NCBI GenBank assembly: GCA_963704825.1
Contig: CAVPHV010000003.1
Location: forward strand, 186,001 to 250,000
Reading direction: 5' to 3'
DNA length: 64,000 bases
Source of the DNA: CAVPHV01 sp963704825
GTDB taxonomy: Bacteria > Actinomycetota > Acidimicrobiia > Spongiisociales > UBA5794
In this document: positions 1-8,950 of the stretch, piece by piece
Layout: each line of letters begins with the position of its first letter
Position numbering within the stretch: position 1 is the first letter of the stretch
Notes under the pieces: generated by a model
What the model was told of the DNA's origin: nothing
The model's database searches: none
Seen by the model: only the letters and a program-made list of their open reading frames with translations
Translations under genes and position numbers: made by a program

Positions 1-490
1 CCCAGCCGATTCCGTACCCGGCGAGAACCACCAGGGCGACGGCGGTCAGATGCCATAGATACACGGTCATCATCACTGAACTGATCGCGACCACCGCCGT
101 CCACGGCCCGCGGTGCGACACCCAACGGGATGCGGCGGGCTCCGCCAGGCGCATCAGGGCGCATTGGAATGCCCCGATCACCAGCATCGCTGCCGTCGGG
201 GGCAGGGTGTTGTTCTCCGGGGCGCCGGGTACGGCGACCATGGACACCGGGTACGGGCCATAGGCCGTTGCCGCCAGCAGCAGGACCGGGGCGGCCACCA
301 GGACGACGAGCAGGGTCCAGTTCCGGGGACGGCGCGCCTCGGTTGCCCAGCCGAACCCGACTTCGATCCACACCGCCGAGGCCAGCCAGTGCCCGAGAAC
401 GACGAATAACAGGGCGATGACCCGATAGAGGTCCACGGCCCGGTTCCGGGTGGCCGGCGTCGCGTCGACCATCGTGCGGATGCGGTCCAT
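1..490 (-). pseudogene. Acyltransferase-3 family membrane protein, internally deleted, runs off the window
   Basis: Read leftward from an ATG at 488-490, this frame stays open to the window edge. It opens with the usual acyltransferase-3 N-terminus (RNRAVDLYRVIALLFVVLGH, first membrane helix with the conserved His). After HWLASAVW it jumps straight to what looks like the distal half of such proteins: a PYPVSMVAVPG stretch, then SSVMMTVYLWHLTAVALVVL as a late helix. Full-length members have several more helices, about 130-200 residues, between these parts. I infer an in-frame internal deletion, so transfer of acyl groups to envelope sugars or lipids is unlikely to survive. The family call rests on recognised motifs. 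The 3' end is outside the window. Confidence 0.6.
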
Positions 491-691
491 CGCCGGGAGT
501 ATGGCACCGGCGACCGGCGCGCTTCAGCAAGCGCGGTGGTCCGGCGCCGGCGGGGCCATGAGCGTTTCGCTCGCGGGGTCGGAGGGGGCCGCAGTCTCTG
601 CAGCGCAAGTGTCAGGCTTCGGCCCTGCATACTGAAGTAGGCGTGGTTGTGTCTAGTTGGGGCGGGTTTGTGTCGGTAGGTGGTGATAGTG

Positions 692-707
692 TCGAACGCA
701 TGTTCGA
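692..707. promoter_or_regulatory. LexA (SOS) box
   Basis: The palindrome TCGAACGCATGTTCGA is an exact match to the actinobacterial LexA consensus TCGAAC-N4-GTTCGA. It includes the ATG at 700-702 that opens the HNH/DUF222 gene, so a bound repressor would cover the start region. DUF222 (13E12-type) genes in mycobacteria are known LexA targets, which supports the assignment. Confidence 0.8.
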
Positions 708-1923
708 TATAGATGACACGCAGGCAGCTACCGTTTCGGGTGATCCGATGGTGCGCCTCCGCAGCGCCCTCGCCGCGGTGGCGGGGGTGGAGCGTTCCGA
801 TTGGACCGGCGATGCCCTCTCTGAAGAGTTGGTGGGGATGCTCGAGTTCCGGGAGCGGCTCGACGCGGAGATCGTTGCGGCCACCGCTCAGTGGCGGCGG
901 AAGCGGGCCTGGGAGGCCGACGGGTCCCTGTCTGCGGTGGCGTGGCTGACGCATCGGGCCCCGGTGGGGGCGTCGGAGGCGCGGCGGTTGGTCAAGGCTG
1001 CCAGGATCGTCGACGACGCCCCCCTGTTGGGTGAGGCGTTGGCGGGCGGGGAGACCACCACGGCGCACATCAACGCCTTGGCTGGAGTGATGTCGGATCG
1101 GCGCCGCACCGTGCTACCGGATCATGAACAGGTGCTGGCGGAACACGCAGAGTCGCTGTCGGTTAGGGACTTCACGGTGTTGGTGCGCCGCTGGGCTGCG
1201 ATTGCCGATGACTACCTCGCTGGTGACACCCACGACGAGCGCCAGCCGCGCAATAGGCTGCATGCGTCGGTGACGATGGATGGCTGGGTCGATATCAACG
1301 GCCGCCTCGAACCGGTAGCCGGCGCCGAACTCGTCGCCACGCTCGACCATCTGGCACCCCCCGACCCGAAGCACGCCCCCGACGGGGTCCGCTCGTTGTC
1401 GCAGCGTCGTGGTGACGCCCTCGCCGAGTTGGTGCACTGGTACCACCAAGGTGCCGAGCCCGCCGGCAACCCGCCAAGCCTCGGTGTCGTCGTTGACGTC
1501 GCCACCTTGAACGGTGACACCCCCGAGTTGGCTCAGACCCGCTGTGATCTTGAGGGGGTCGGACCCGTCACTCAAGCCACCTTGGAACGGATCGGGTGTA
1601 GTGCCACGATCCAACGAGTCGTCATGGCCGGTGGCTCCATCGTGCTGGACATGGGCCGTAACACCCGCCTCGCTACCCCCACCCAAACCCGGGCGGTGCG
1701 GATCCGTGACGCCGGGTGCCTCTTCCCGTCGTGTGACCGTCCCGCCCGATGGTGCGACATCCACCACGTCTACGGATGGACCCACCACGGCGGCGAAACC
1801 AACGTCGAGAACCTCGTGTGCCTCTGTGCCCGTCACCACACCCTGGTTCACAACTCGCAATGGACCATTGGGATCAACCCCGACGGCACCTTCACCACCA
1901 CCCACCCCACCCGAGCCCCCTAA
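700..1923 (+). CDS. DUF222 / HNH endonuclease (13E12 repeat family)
   Basis: The 407-residue protein has an N-terminal helical DUF222 region (about residues 20-300). A C-terminal HNH nuclease domain follows, with a zinc-type Cys pair and the core CDIHHVYGWTHHGGETNVEN ending in CARHH. Members are putative endonucleases associated with mobile or damage-responsive loci; their exact role is unknown. I chose the ATG at 700 because the SOS box overlaps it and many family members begin with Met-Phe-acidic. An in-frame ATG at 643 would add 19 residues that do not look conserved. Expression is probably DNA-damage induced. No partner gene is evident nearby, and the gene stands alone between two unrelated minus-strand genes. 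Confidence 0.85.
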   Translation: MFDIDDTQAATVSGDPMVRLRSALAAVAGVERSDWTGDALSEELVGMLEFRERLDAEIVAATAQWRRKRAWEADGSLSAVAWLTHRAPVGASEARRLVKAARIVDDAPLLGEALAGGETTTAHINALAGVMSDRRRTVLPDHEQVLAEHAESLSVRDFTVLVRRWAAIADDYLAGDTHDERQPRNRLHASVTMDGWVDINGRLEPVAGAELVATLDHLAPPDPKHAPDGVRSLSQRRGDALAELVHWYHQGAEPAGNPPSLGVVVDVATLNGDTPELAQTRCDLEGVGPVTQATLERIGCSATIQRVVMAGGSIVLDMGRNTRLATPTQTRAVRIRDAGCLFPSCDRPARWCDIHHVYGWTHHGGETNVENLVCLCARHHTLVHNSQWTIGINPDGTFTTTHPTRAP

Positions 1924-2067
1924 CGGCGGAGCGGCCAATCAAGGTCGCCGTCACCCGTTTGGCTGTGCTTGTTCGTGTTGCCGCGTCGGCCGGGGGAAAC
2001 GACTACCGAATGGCGCCCACCACCACGACAAGCGTGCCGGAATCCAGTTCCTGACCGTGCGGCCTCG

Positions 2068-2271
2068 TTACGGTCGTGGCTCGTCGTGGTCTTCGTCGAC
2101 CTCCGTCCAGACCCCGTCGCCGAGTGATCGCAGGATCATCTCGCGGCCACCGAGACACTCAGGCTCCTGCCACCACTTCGCCTTCGTGGGGTTGACCGCA
2201 TGGGACCACAGCGAGCCGTGCTCACAGGGCCGGCTGTGATCCCGCACGCTGATCGTGTCGCCCCTCGCCAT
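2068..2271 (-). CDS. Small hypothetical protein
   Basis: This encodes 67 residues starting at an ATG preceded by GAGGAG at a normal Shine-Dalgarno distance (about 8 nt), the main reason to accept it. The protein is hydrophilic, with a CEHGSLWSH motif and a second Cys in EPECLGG; His and Cys spacing could fit metal binding, but I recognise no domain. It is surrounded by non-coding sequence between the HNH gene and a convergently arranged secreted-protein gene. Function unknown. Confidence 0.5.
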   Translation of the reverse strand: MARGDTISVRDHSRPCEHGSLWSHAVNPTKAKWWQEPECLGGREMILRSLGDGVWTEVDEDHDEPRP

Positions 2272-2349
2272 TGGTGCCGCTCCTCGGATCGGGTCATCGG
2301 TTGCCCTGCCCGTCGTCCCATTCTCGTCGAGAAGTCGGCCTGGGTCCTC

Positions 2350-4051
2350 TCAAGGGGTGGTGACGGTGAAGGATGTCCATGGTTTGGTTGGGTCGATGTT
2401 GCCGGCGGAATCGACGGTGGCGAGCCCGAACGCGTAGCTGCCGGAACCGTTTGGCGGCGGGGTCCAGTTGAACGACCAGTTGGTGGCGGTGGTTCCTGGG
2501 GCGGTGAGGGTTGCCAGTTGGTATTGGTAGGCGCCCCAGGTGCCGTCGGCGTGGTACCACAGTCCACTGACGCGGTCTTTGATCGCGACGCGGGCTTCGC
2601 CCACTGCGGTGTCGTCAGTTGCGGTGCCGCTCATTTGGACCGGTAGCGACGTCACCACCTGGTTGGCGGCTGGGACCTCGACCACCCCATTCGGAGGAAT
2701 CGTATCGGTGGCACCGCCGGTGGTGACGGTGAAGGATGTCCATGGTTTGGTTGGGTCGATGTTGCCGGCGGAATCGACGGTGGCGAGCCCGAACGCGTAG
2801 CTGCCGGAACCGTTTGGCGGCGGGGTCCAGTTGAACGACCAGTTGGTGGCGGTGGTTCCTGGGGCGGTGAGGGTTGCCAGTTGGTATTGGTAGGCGCCCC
2901 AGGTGCCGTCGGCGTGGTACCACAGTCCACTGACGCGGTCTTTGATCGCGAACGCGGGCTTCGCCCACTGCGGTGTCGTCAGTTGCGGTGCCGCTCATTT
3001 GGACCGGTAGCGACGTCACCACCTGGTTGGCGGCTGGGACCTCGACCACCCCATTCGGAGGAATCGTATCGGTGACCTGCTGTGGCCTCTGGCGTCCCCA
3101 AGCCTCCGCAACCGTGGCCGCATCTGTGGTGATCAAGCCGGTGCCGCCCTGGGCGACGGCGTAGTCAACCGCGCCGAGGTAGTCGTCGAGGCAATAGAGC
3201 TCCGGACGAGCGGTCCAGTGGTCCCTCCAGTCGGGCGAGGTACAGTCGAATTGATTGGTCGAGGTTGGGTCCAGGTTGGCACCCTCAACGAATCGGTAGG
3301 TCTGGACCACCAGCCACTCATCGGAGCCAACCGCCATGTGTTCGCCGAGCCACTGGGGCGACATGTACCGTCGCGAGACTCCGTCGAGTTCGTAACAGGG
3401 AGAAGCGGCGTCGTTGCACTCCCCTCCGTTGACGGACAGCGTTTCCTGGAACCAAGGGGAGGCGAGGGCGGCGCGCTGGTTTCTCGGGGTGCCGTCTGAT
3501 GCGTACGTGCGCCCGTAGGCGAAGCAGGTCGACACGGTGCTCTCCTGGATTGCGACGGTGTACCTGTCGTTTGCGTAGCCGAACAGTCCCCACGCCCGGT
3601 CATGGCCGTGTGCCTCGAGTGGCTCGAGTGATCCGCAGGATTCCTCCAGTTGTCCGGCGAGGGTCAACTGTGTGATGTCGGCGTGAGCTTTGCCGGTGCT
3701 GACCATGGTCCACGAATGATCGTCGCGAAGCCCCGCGAGTTGGTCCCAGCTGGCGTAGGTACCAATGTCATCGAGGCAGGTCTCTGCGGATTCGCTCGTT
3801 TGGTTTGTGACCACGGCGGCCGAAGCGACAATCCCGCGGGCGGACAACTCGTCGGCAATCTCGAAGAGCGAAACGGAGCCGGGTACGGGTGTACACCCAT
3901 CGGTCGCTCGCATTTGGGCGCGGGCGAACAGGAGGGTGAGGTAACCGGGATCCGTCTCGGCCGCCGCAGCGGGGCCAATGAGGGCCAACTGGGCCATGAT
4001 CAACAACAATGCCCCCACCGCAACCACGATCCGCCGGCCAAAATCTGGCAT
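2350..4051 (-). CDS. Secreted polysaccharide-deacetylase-like protein with duplicated C-terminal Ig-like domains (frameshifted)
   Basis: The N-terminus is a signal peptide (RRIVVAVGALLLIMAQLALI, then PAAAAE). The next ~320 residues resemble a degenerate polysaccharide-deacetylase barrel (GYLTLLFARAQ, then ASWDQLAGLRDDHSWTM); I cannot see a full set of metal ligands, so the enzyme call is tentative. Two Ig/Big-like domains of about 120 residues (each opening DTIPPNGVVEVPAANQVV) follow. Their DNA is almost identical in two tandem copies. The copy nearer the N-terminus has one extra A at 2951-2952, which moves the frame. Removing it gives one protein ending at the TGA at 2350. An alternative GTG start at 4102 lacks a convincing ribosome site. 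Confidence 0.55.
2356..2710. repeat. 355-bp tandem repeat, copy 1
   Basis: This direct repeat encodes one Ig-like domain of the secreted protein at 2350-4051. It starts GGTGGTGACGG and ends CGTATCGGTG. By eye it differs from the second copy only by one inserted base there, so the duplication is very recent or kept identical by gene conversion. The copies are offset by 363 bp and separated by 8 bp. Confidence 0.9.
2719..3074. repeat. 355-bp tandem repeat, copy 2, with a 1-bp insertion
   Basis: This is the second copy of the repeat at 2356-2710. It carries GCGAACGC where copy 1 has GCGACGC, an additional A at 2951-2952, and this breaks the reading frame of the host gene. Confidence 0.9.
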
Positions 4052-4205
4052 TCGTCCAACCACGTCCACGTTGAAACCCCTTGTCTGCTGTCCCTGATCC
4101 ACCTTGGGCAGACAGTATCAGCACCGATGCGGGTATGAGGGGTAGATGCAGGTCGGCACCGGGACAATACCCAGCGCCGGGTGAGCCCGGCCGTAGGCTC
4201 GCATC

Positions 4206-5060
4206 GTGACGGCTGAACGCATGCGCACCCGGCTTGTGGTACCGGTCTCTTTCCTCGATCGGTTCCGCGGAGCCGACCCGGGATTGATGGCTGCCGCCGT
4301 GGCGTTCAACGGGTTCTTCACACTCATCCCCGCGTCGTTTGCGTTGCTGGCCGCCCTGTCGTTCATCCCCGAGAGCCGCAACACGCGCAATGAGTTGGCC
4401 ACCACACTGCGGGCGCTGGCCCCCGATGAATTCGCCGACTTCGTCCTCGACCTCATCGACAACGCTGCCGAGGTCATCTCGGGCCAGCAGATCACCATCA
4501 TTGTGATCAGTGTGCTGGTCGCACTGTGGGCGGGGTCTCGTGGCATCTACGCCCTGCAGAAGGCGCTGGCGCGAATCGAGCGCCAAACCGAGAACCGACC
4601 GGCCTGGCGGGTGCGGCTGATCGGAATCGGGTTGACGATTGGAGCCGGGGTTGCGCTGATCCTGGTTTCGGTAGTGATCGCCTTTGGTGAACCAACCGTC
4701 GAGTTCCTGGCCGAGCACACAGGGATCGAGGCGCTGCGAACCCTGCGGGTATTCGTCGGTGTCCCGGCCGCGGCGCTTGCCGTCTATCTGATCCTCTATG
4801 CCGTCTACCGGTTTGGCCCACCCGAACCGATCTCCGGGGCCGGGCTGGCCGCCCTGCTCTCGACCCTTGCCGCCGGTGTGACCAGTTGGGGGTTCAGCGT
4901 CTACCTGGGCCAGTTCGGCGCCAGCGTCTTCGGTGTTCTTGGCGCCGTCGGGCTCGGTCTTCTTTGGTTTTACCTCACGGCATATGTCCTGCTCTTCATG
5001 GCTGCCGCGGTCGGATTCGGCCGTCGCCGCCGCCAAAACGCCACCGGATCGAGCGGGTAG
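4206..5060 (+). CDS. YihY/BrkB family inner-membrane protein
   Basis: The 284-residue protein has about six membrane helices and the family signature near the N-terminus (LMAAAVAFNGFFTLIPASFA). A second conserved segment, ALWAGSRGIYALQKALARIE, follows, and the last two helices form GVLGAVGLGLLWFYLTAYVLL. The family was once annotated as ribonuclease BN, but that activity is not a property of these membrane proteins; the role is unknown, possibly transport. The start is GTG. A short space separates it from the ABC exporter genes downstream on the same strand, so co-transcription is possible. Confidence 0.85.
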   Translation: MTAERMRTRLVVPVSFLDRFRGADPGLMAAAVAFNGFFTLIPASFALLAALSFIPESRNTRNELATTLRALAPDEFADFVLDLIDNAAEVISGQQITIIVISVLVALWAGSRGIYALQKALARIERQTENRPAWRVRLIGIGLTIGAGVALILVSVVIAFGEPTVEFLAEHTGIEALRTLRVFVGVPAAALAVYLILYAVYRFGPPEPISGAGLAALLSTLAAGVTSWGFSVYLGQFGASVFGVLGAVGLGLLWFYLTAYVLLFMAAAVGFGRRRRQNATGSSG

Positions 5061-5081
5061 CGGGCGCGATAGCCTGGTGCA

Positions 5082-6864
5082 GTGACTGGGAAAAGGACGG
5101 GCCTGCGCAGCCCGGAGATGCGTGCCGGCCTCGACCTACTGGGCAAGACGCTGCGCACCTATCCGAAGGATGCGGCCCGCTCGATCGCCGGCGCCGTGCT
5201 CTGGATGGCGATGGTCGTTGCCATCCCATATCGTCGTGAAGCTCATCGTCGACGACGGGATCACCGCCGGCCGCCTCGACATCGTTGGACCTCTCGCGGT
5301 GCTCCTCGTTGTGCTGGGAGCGATCCAGGCGATCGGGATCGGGATTCGCCGCTACTTCGGATTTCGCTTCTCGTACCGGGCAGAAGCCGATCTGCGCAAC
5401 CGCATGTTCGGCCACATGCAGCGCCTCGCCTTCGCCTTCCACGACCAAACATCGACCGGTCAACTCATGGCTCGCGCCTCATCCGACCTGTCTCAGGTCC
5501 GGATGGTCTTCGCCATGCTCCCCATCACCATCGCCAACATCATGATGTTCCTGGCGGTCATGATCGTTCTGATCGTGATCGATCCGATCCTCGGGCTGGC
5601 GGCGAGCCTGATGATTCCGATCCTCCTTTTCACCGCCAACCGATATGCGGGCAAGATCATCGGGCTCTCGTTCGACGTCCAGGAGCGACTCGCAGACCTC
5701 AGCCAGGTCGTCGAGGAAGCAGTCGGCGGTATCCAGGTCGTCAAGGCCTACGGGCAGGAAGAGCAGGAACAGCGTCGGCTCGAGGATGCGGCCGAGGGCA
5801 TCTACACCAAGACGCTGGGGATCGCCCGCTGGTCCGCCACGTTTGCCCCCCTGTTCGAGGTGGTTCCCGCCGCAGGCACGGTACTGATCTTGTGGCTGGG
5901 CGGCGTCCGGGTCGTCGACGGAGCCGTCTCACTCGGCGAGTTCATCGCCTTCACGCAGTACCTCGGCGTGTTGGTGCTGCCCATTCGCATCACGGGTTGG
6001 TTCTTCGCCAATCTGCCGCGGGGTACCGCCGCCGGAGCACGGGTCGAGGATTTCCTCAGCGAGGATGTCGCCATCGCCGACCCGGTGGATCCGGTAGTGC
6101 TTGCGGCCGGTCCCGGCGAGGTTCGCTTCGAGGGAGTCTGCTTTGCCTATCCGGGCGACGAACCGGTGCTCAACGGGATCGATCTGACCATACCCGGAGG
6201 GAGCTCGGTGGCGCTCGTCGGCGTGACGGGTTCGGGCAAGACCACACTCGCTCACCTGATCCCCCGATTCCACGATGTGGGACGTGGAGCGATCACGCTC
6301 GACGGTGTTGACATCCGGTCACTGGCACTCGATCAGTTGCGCCAGGAGGTCGCCGTCGTGTTCCAAGAGACCTTTCTGTTCTCGGCCACGGTGCGTGACA
6401 ACATTGGAGTGGGCGATCCGAACGCCAACGACGAACAGGTACGTGCCGCCGCCCGACTGGCCCAAGCCCACGGCTTCATCTGCGAACTGCCCGAGGCCTA
6501 CGACACCGTCGTCGGTGAGCGAGGTCACAGCCTCTCGGGAGGTCAACGTCAGCGTGTCGCCCTCGCCCGCGCAGTGGTACGCGATCCTCGCGTCCTCATC
6601 CTCGACGACGCAACGTCATCGGTCGATGCGGTTGTTGAGGCAGAGATCCAGGCCGCGCTGCGCCACGTGATGGAGGGGAGGACCACGATCATCGTGGCCC
6701 ACCGCACCTCCACCCTGGCGCTCGCTGACCACGTGGTGTTCCTCGAGAATGGGGCGATCGCTGCGGTTGGAACCCACGAAGATCTCATGGCGACGGTCCC
6801 GCGTTATGGGGCCGTGCTGGCGAGCGCCAATCCGGCCGGCGGCGCGACGGGAGCGCTGCAATGA
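5082..6864 (+). CDS. ABC exporter subunit 1 (degenerate-site half), N-terminal frameshift
   Basis: This is a half-transporter of about 593 residues: six transmembrane helices, then a nucleotide-binding domain. The domain has Walker A GVTGSGKTT, signature LSGGQRQR and Walker B VLILDDATSSVD. The Walker B catalytic Glu is replaced by Asp (DD), the mark of the degenerate-site partner in heterodimeric exporters. The first ~48 residues (from MTGKRTGLRSPEMRAGLDLL to WMAMVVAIP) lie in a different frame. Deleting one C of the CCC at 5225-5227 joins them cleanly to IVVKLIVDDGI. A start at 5122 would give a basic, non-membrane N-terminus and is probably wrong. Its stop overlaps the next subunit's ATG (ATGA). 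Substrate unknown. Confidence 0.85.
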
Positions 6865-8636
6865 GATACGCCCAGCACGGCGGTGACTTCAAGATTCGCA
6901 AGCCCGGCCCGCTGCTGATTCGTGCCGGAAGGCTCGGCCGTCATCTCGCCTGGCCCGCCATCGGGGCATTGTTCGCCGCCATCGTCGCCACCGCGGCCAG
7001 GTTGCTTGGGCCTCTGGCGGTTCGGGCCGGCATCGACGACGGGATCGCAACCGGCGACACGAGCATGATCGCGCGGGCCGCCATTGTCCTGATGGGCTTG
7101 CTCGTGATCCAGTACTTCGCCCAGGCCATTGCTCAGTTTGCGGTGGCTTGGGTGGGGGAGCGCTACCTCAAGAGGTTGCGGGCCGACGTGTTCCACCACA
7201 TTGCCCACCTCGACATGCCGTTCTACGACAAGGCGAAGACCGGCGTGATCGTGTCGCGGATGACCTCCGACATCGAGGCAATGACCGAGTTCGCCAACGA
7301 GGGCGCGGTGATGGCGCTCACCAATCTGCTCACCATCGTGGGTGTCGCCATCGCCATGCTCATCGTCGATCCGCAACTCGCCCTCGTTGTGTTCGGCGTC
7401 ATCGTTGTGCTGATAATCATCTCGATCATCTTCCAGAAGCAGGCCAGCCGCGCCTACGCCAACATCCGTGAGCGAGTCGGCGGCGTGCTCGCTTCCCTGC
7501 AGGAGGGGATCACGGGCGTACGTGTGGTCCAAGCCTTCACCCGTCAGACCGAACAGGCAGGCACCTTCGGCCGTGTCAACGAGCACTACTTCGACGCCAA
7601 CATGCAGGCGGCTCTGGCGATTTCGTGGTACTTCCCGATGGTCGCGTTTCTGCGGGTGGTCGGGTTGGCACTCGTGCTGTTCGTCGGCGGGCGCAACGTC
7701 ATCGACGGCGAGATGACGATTGGTTCGCTGGTGGTGTTCCTGCTCTACCTCGACTGGTTCTTCCAGCCGATCATCAACCTGGCGAACGTCTACAACCTGA
7801 TGCAGGCTGCGCTGGCAGCACTGGCCAAGCTATTCGGCCTGTTGGACACTCCAGCCGTGGTGCAAGAACGCCCCGGCGCCTACGACCTCGTCTTGCCGCC
7901 CGAGGGCGGACTCACCTTTGATGACATTTCGTTCGGCTACGACCCGGAATTGCCCGTCATCTCCGGGCTCAACCTCGATATCCCGCCGGGGCAAAGGGTT
8001 GCCGTTGTCGGTGAGACCGGGGCAGGCAAGTCGACGATCGCCAAGCTGCTGATGCGCTTCTACGACCCCACAAAGGGTGTGGTCGCCATCGACGGCAACG
8101 ACCTGCGCGACCTCACGTTCGAGTCGCGCAGCGCCGCCATCACGCTGATCCCGCAGGACGACTTCTTGTTCAACGGCACCCTGCGTGACAACTTTCGGTA
8201 CGGCAAGCCGGATGCGACCGATCAGGAGATCTGGAACGTGTGCCGGGCGATGGGCATCGACGGCTGGGTCCGAGAATTGCCCGAGCAACTCGATACTGAG
8301 GTGCGGGAGCGGGGGAGCCGCTTTTCCGCTGGTGAGCGGCAATTGGTAGCGCTCGGCCGGGCATTCCTCGTTGAACCAGCTGTGATCGTGCTTGACGAAG
8401 CTACCTCGAACCTCGACCCGGAGACCGAAGTCGAGGTCGAGGGTGCGCTGCGGGTGTTACTGGCGGGCCGTACCGCGGTTGTCATCGCTCACCGCCTGCG
8501 CAGCGCGCAGCGGGCAGATCGCGTTGTCATGATCGACCGCGGCGCCATCATCGCCGATGGCTCGCATGACGAGCTGGTGGCAACCAATCCCGAGTACGGG
8601 CAACTGGTGGAAGTCTGGGAGCGCGGCCTTGCCTGA
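6861..8636 (+). CDS. ABC exporter subunit 2 (catalytic-Glu half)
   Basis: This 591-residue half-transporter has six transmembrane helices and a nucleotide-binding domain with Walker A GETGAGKST and intact Walker B VIVLDEATSNLD. Its signature motif is altered, FSAGERQL instead of LSGGQ. Its Walker motifs paired with subunit 1's LSGGQ would form the hydrolytic site. Its poor signature paired with subunit 1's Asp Walker B would form the inactive one. This complementary asymmetry, plus the 4-bp ATGA overlap, strongly supports an obligate heterodimer. It probably exports a lipid, drug or peptide; nothing here fixes the substrate. Confidence 0.92.
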   Translation: MRYAQHGGDFKIRKPGPLLIRAGRLGRHLAWPAIGALFAAIVATAARLLGPLAVRAGIDDGIATGDTSMIARAAIVLMGLLVIQYFAQAIAQFAVAWVGERYLKRLRADVFHHIAHLDMPFYDKAKTGVIVSRMTSDIEAMTEFANEGAVMALTNLLTIVGVAIAMLIVDPQLALVVFGVIVVLIIISIIFQKQASRAYANIRERVGGVLASLQEGITGVRVVQAFTRQTEQAGTFGRVNEHYFDANMQAALAISWYFPMVAFLRVVGLALVLFVGGRNVIDGEMTIGSLVVFLLYLDWFFQPIINLANVYNLMQAALAALAKLFGLLDTPAVVQERPGAYDLVLPPEGGLTFDDISFGYDPELPVISGLNLDIPPGQRVAVVGETGAGKSTIAKLLMRFYDPTKGVVAIDGNDLRDLTFESRSAAITLIPQDDFLFNGTLRDNFRYGKPDATDQEIWNVCRAMGIDGWVRELPEQLDTEVRERGSRFSAGERQLVALGRAFLVEPAVIVLDEATSNLDPETEVEVEGALRVLLAGRTAVVIAHRLRSAQRADRVVMIDRGAIIADGSHDELVATNPEYGQLVEVWERGLA

Positions 8637-8692
8637 GGGGCGCCGTCCCCGTTGGATGGTTACGCTCGATCCGAGATAACGGGAGATGCACG

Positions 8693-8950
8693 GTGTTTGA
8701 TCAGTTGGTCGAAGACGGTTTTGCGGCGTTGTGGGCGCTCGATCCGGCCGCAGCGGTCTATCTCGGCAAGCATGAGTACGACGGAAAGGTCCCGGATTGG
8801 TCTGCGGACACCGTGGCGGCCCACCTGGCCGAATTGGTACGACTCTCAGGCGAACTGCTGGCGCTCGGCGACCTCGATGATTTCCACGACCGCCTGCTGT
8901 CGCGCGGCGCTCCGCCGGTTGAGATGATGCGTCGGGTGATGCTGCCATGA
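8693..8950 (+). CDS. Small protein resembling the N-terminus of DUF885 proteins
   Basis: This 85-residue protein starts with GTG. The segment ALDPAAAVYLGKHEYDGKVP followed by a helical ADTVAAHLAEL is like the opening of DUF885 (predicted metallopeptidase-like) proteins, which normally run to about 550 residues. No catalytic part follows, so this is either a remnant or a minimal stand-alone version. Its stop overlaps the ATG of the PLP enzyme (ATGA), so it is probably translated and coupled to it. Role unknown. Confidence 0.6.
   Translation: MFDQLVEDGFAALWALDPAAAVYLGKHEYDGKVPDWSADTVAAHLAELVRLSGELLALGDLDDFHDRLLSRGAPPVEMMRRVMLP

Noticed and set aside
178..1068. Long minus-strand open frame rich in Arg and Pro
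   Set aside because: It is antisense to the DUF222/HNH gene and crosses the true acyltransferase frame. Composition is typical of a GC-rich shadow frame.
3768..5036. 422-residue minus-strand open frame opposite the YihY gene
   Set aside because: It is highly charged, without domains, and antisense to a clear membrane protein. The high GC content makes long shadow frames common.
5122..5230. Alternative start of the first ABC subunit at 5122
   Set aside because: This N-terminus (MPASTYWARRCAPIRR) is basic and lacks the expected first helix, which is present in the other frame from 5082.
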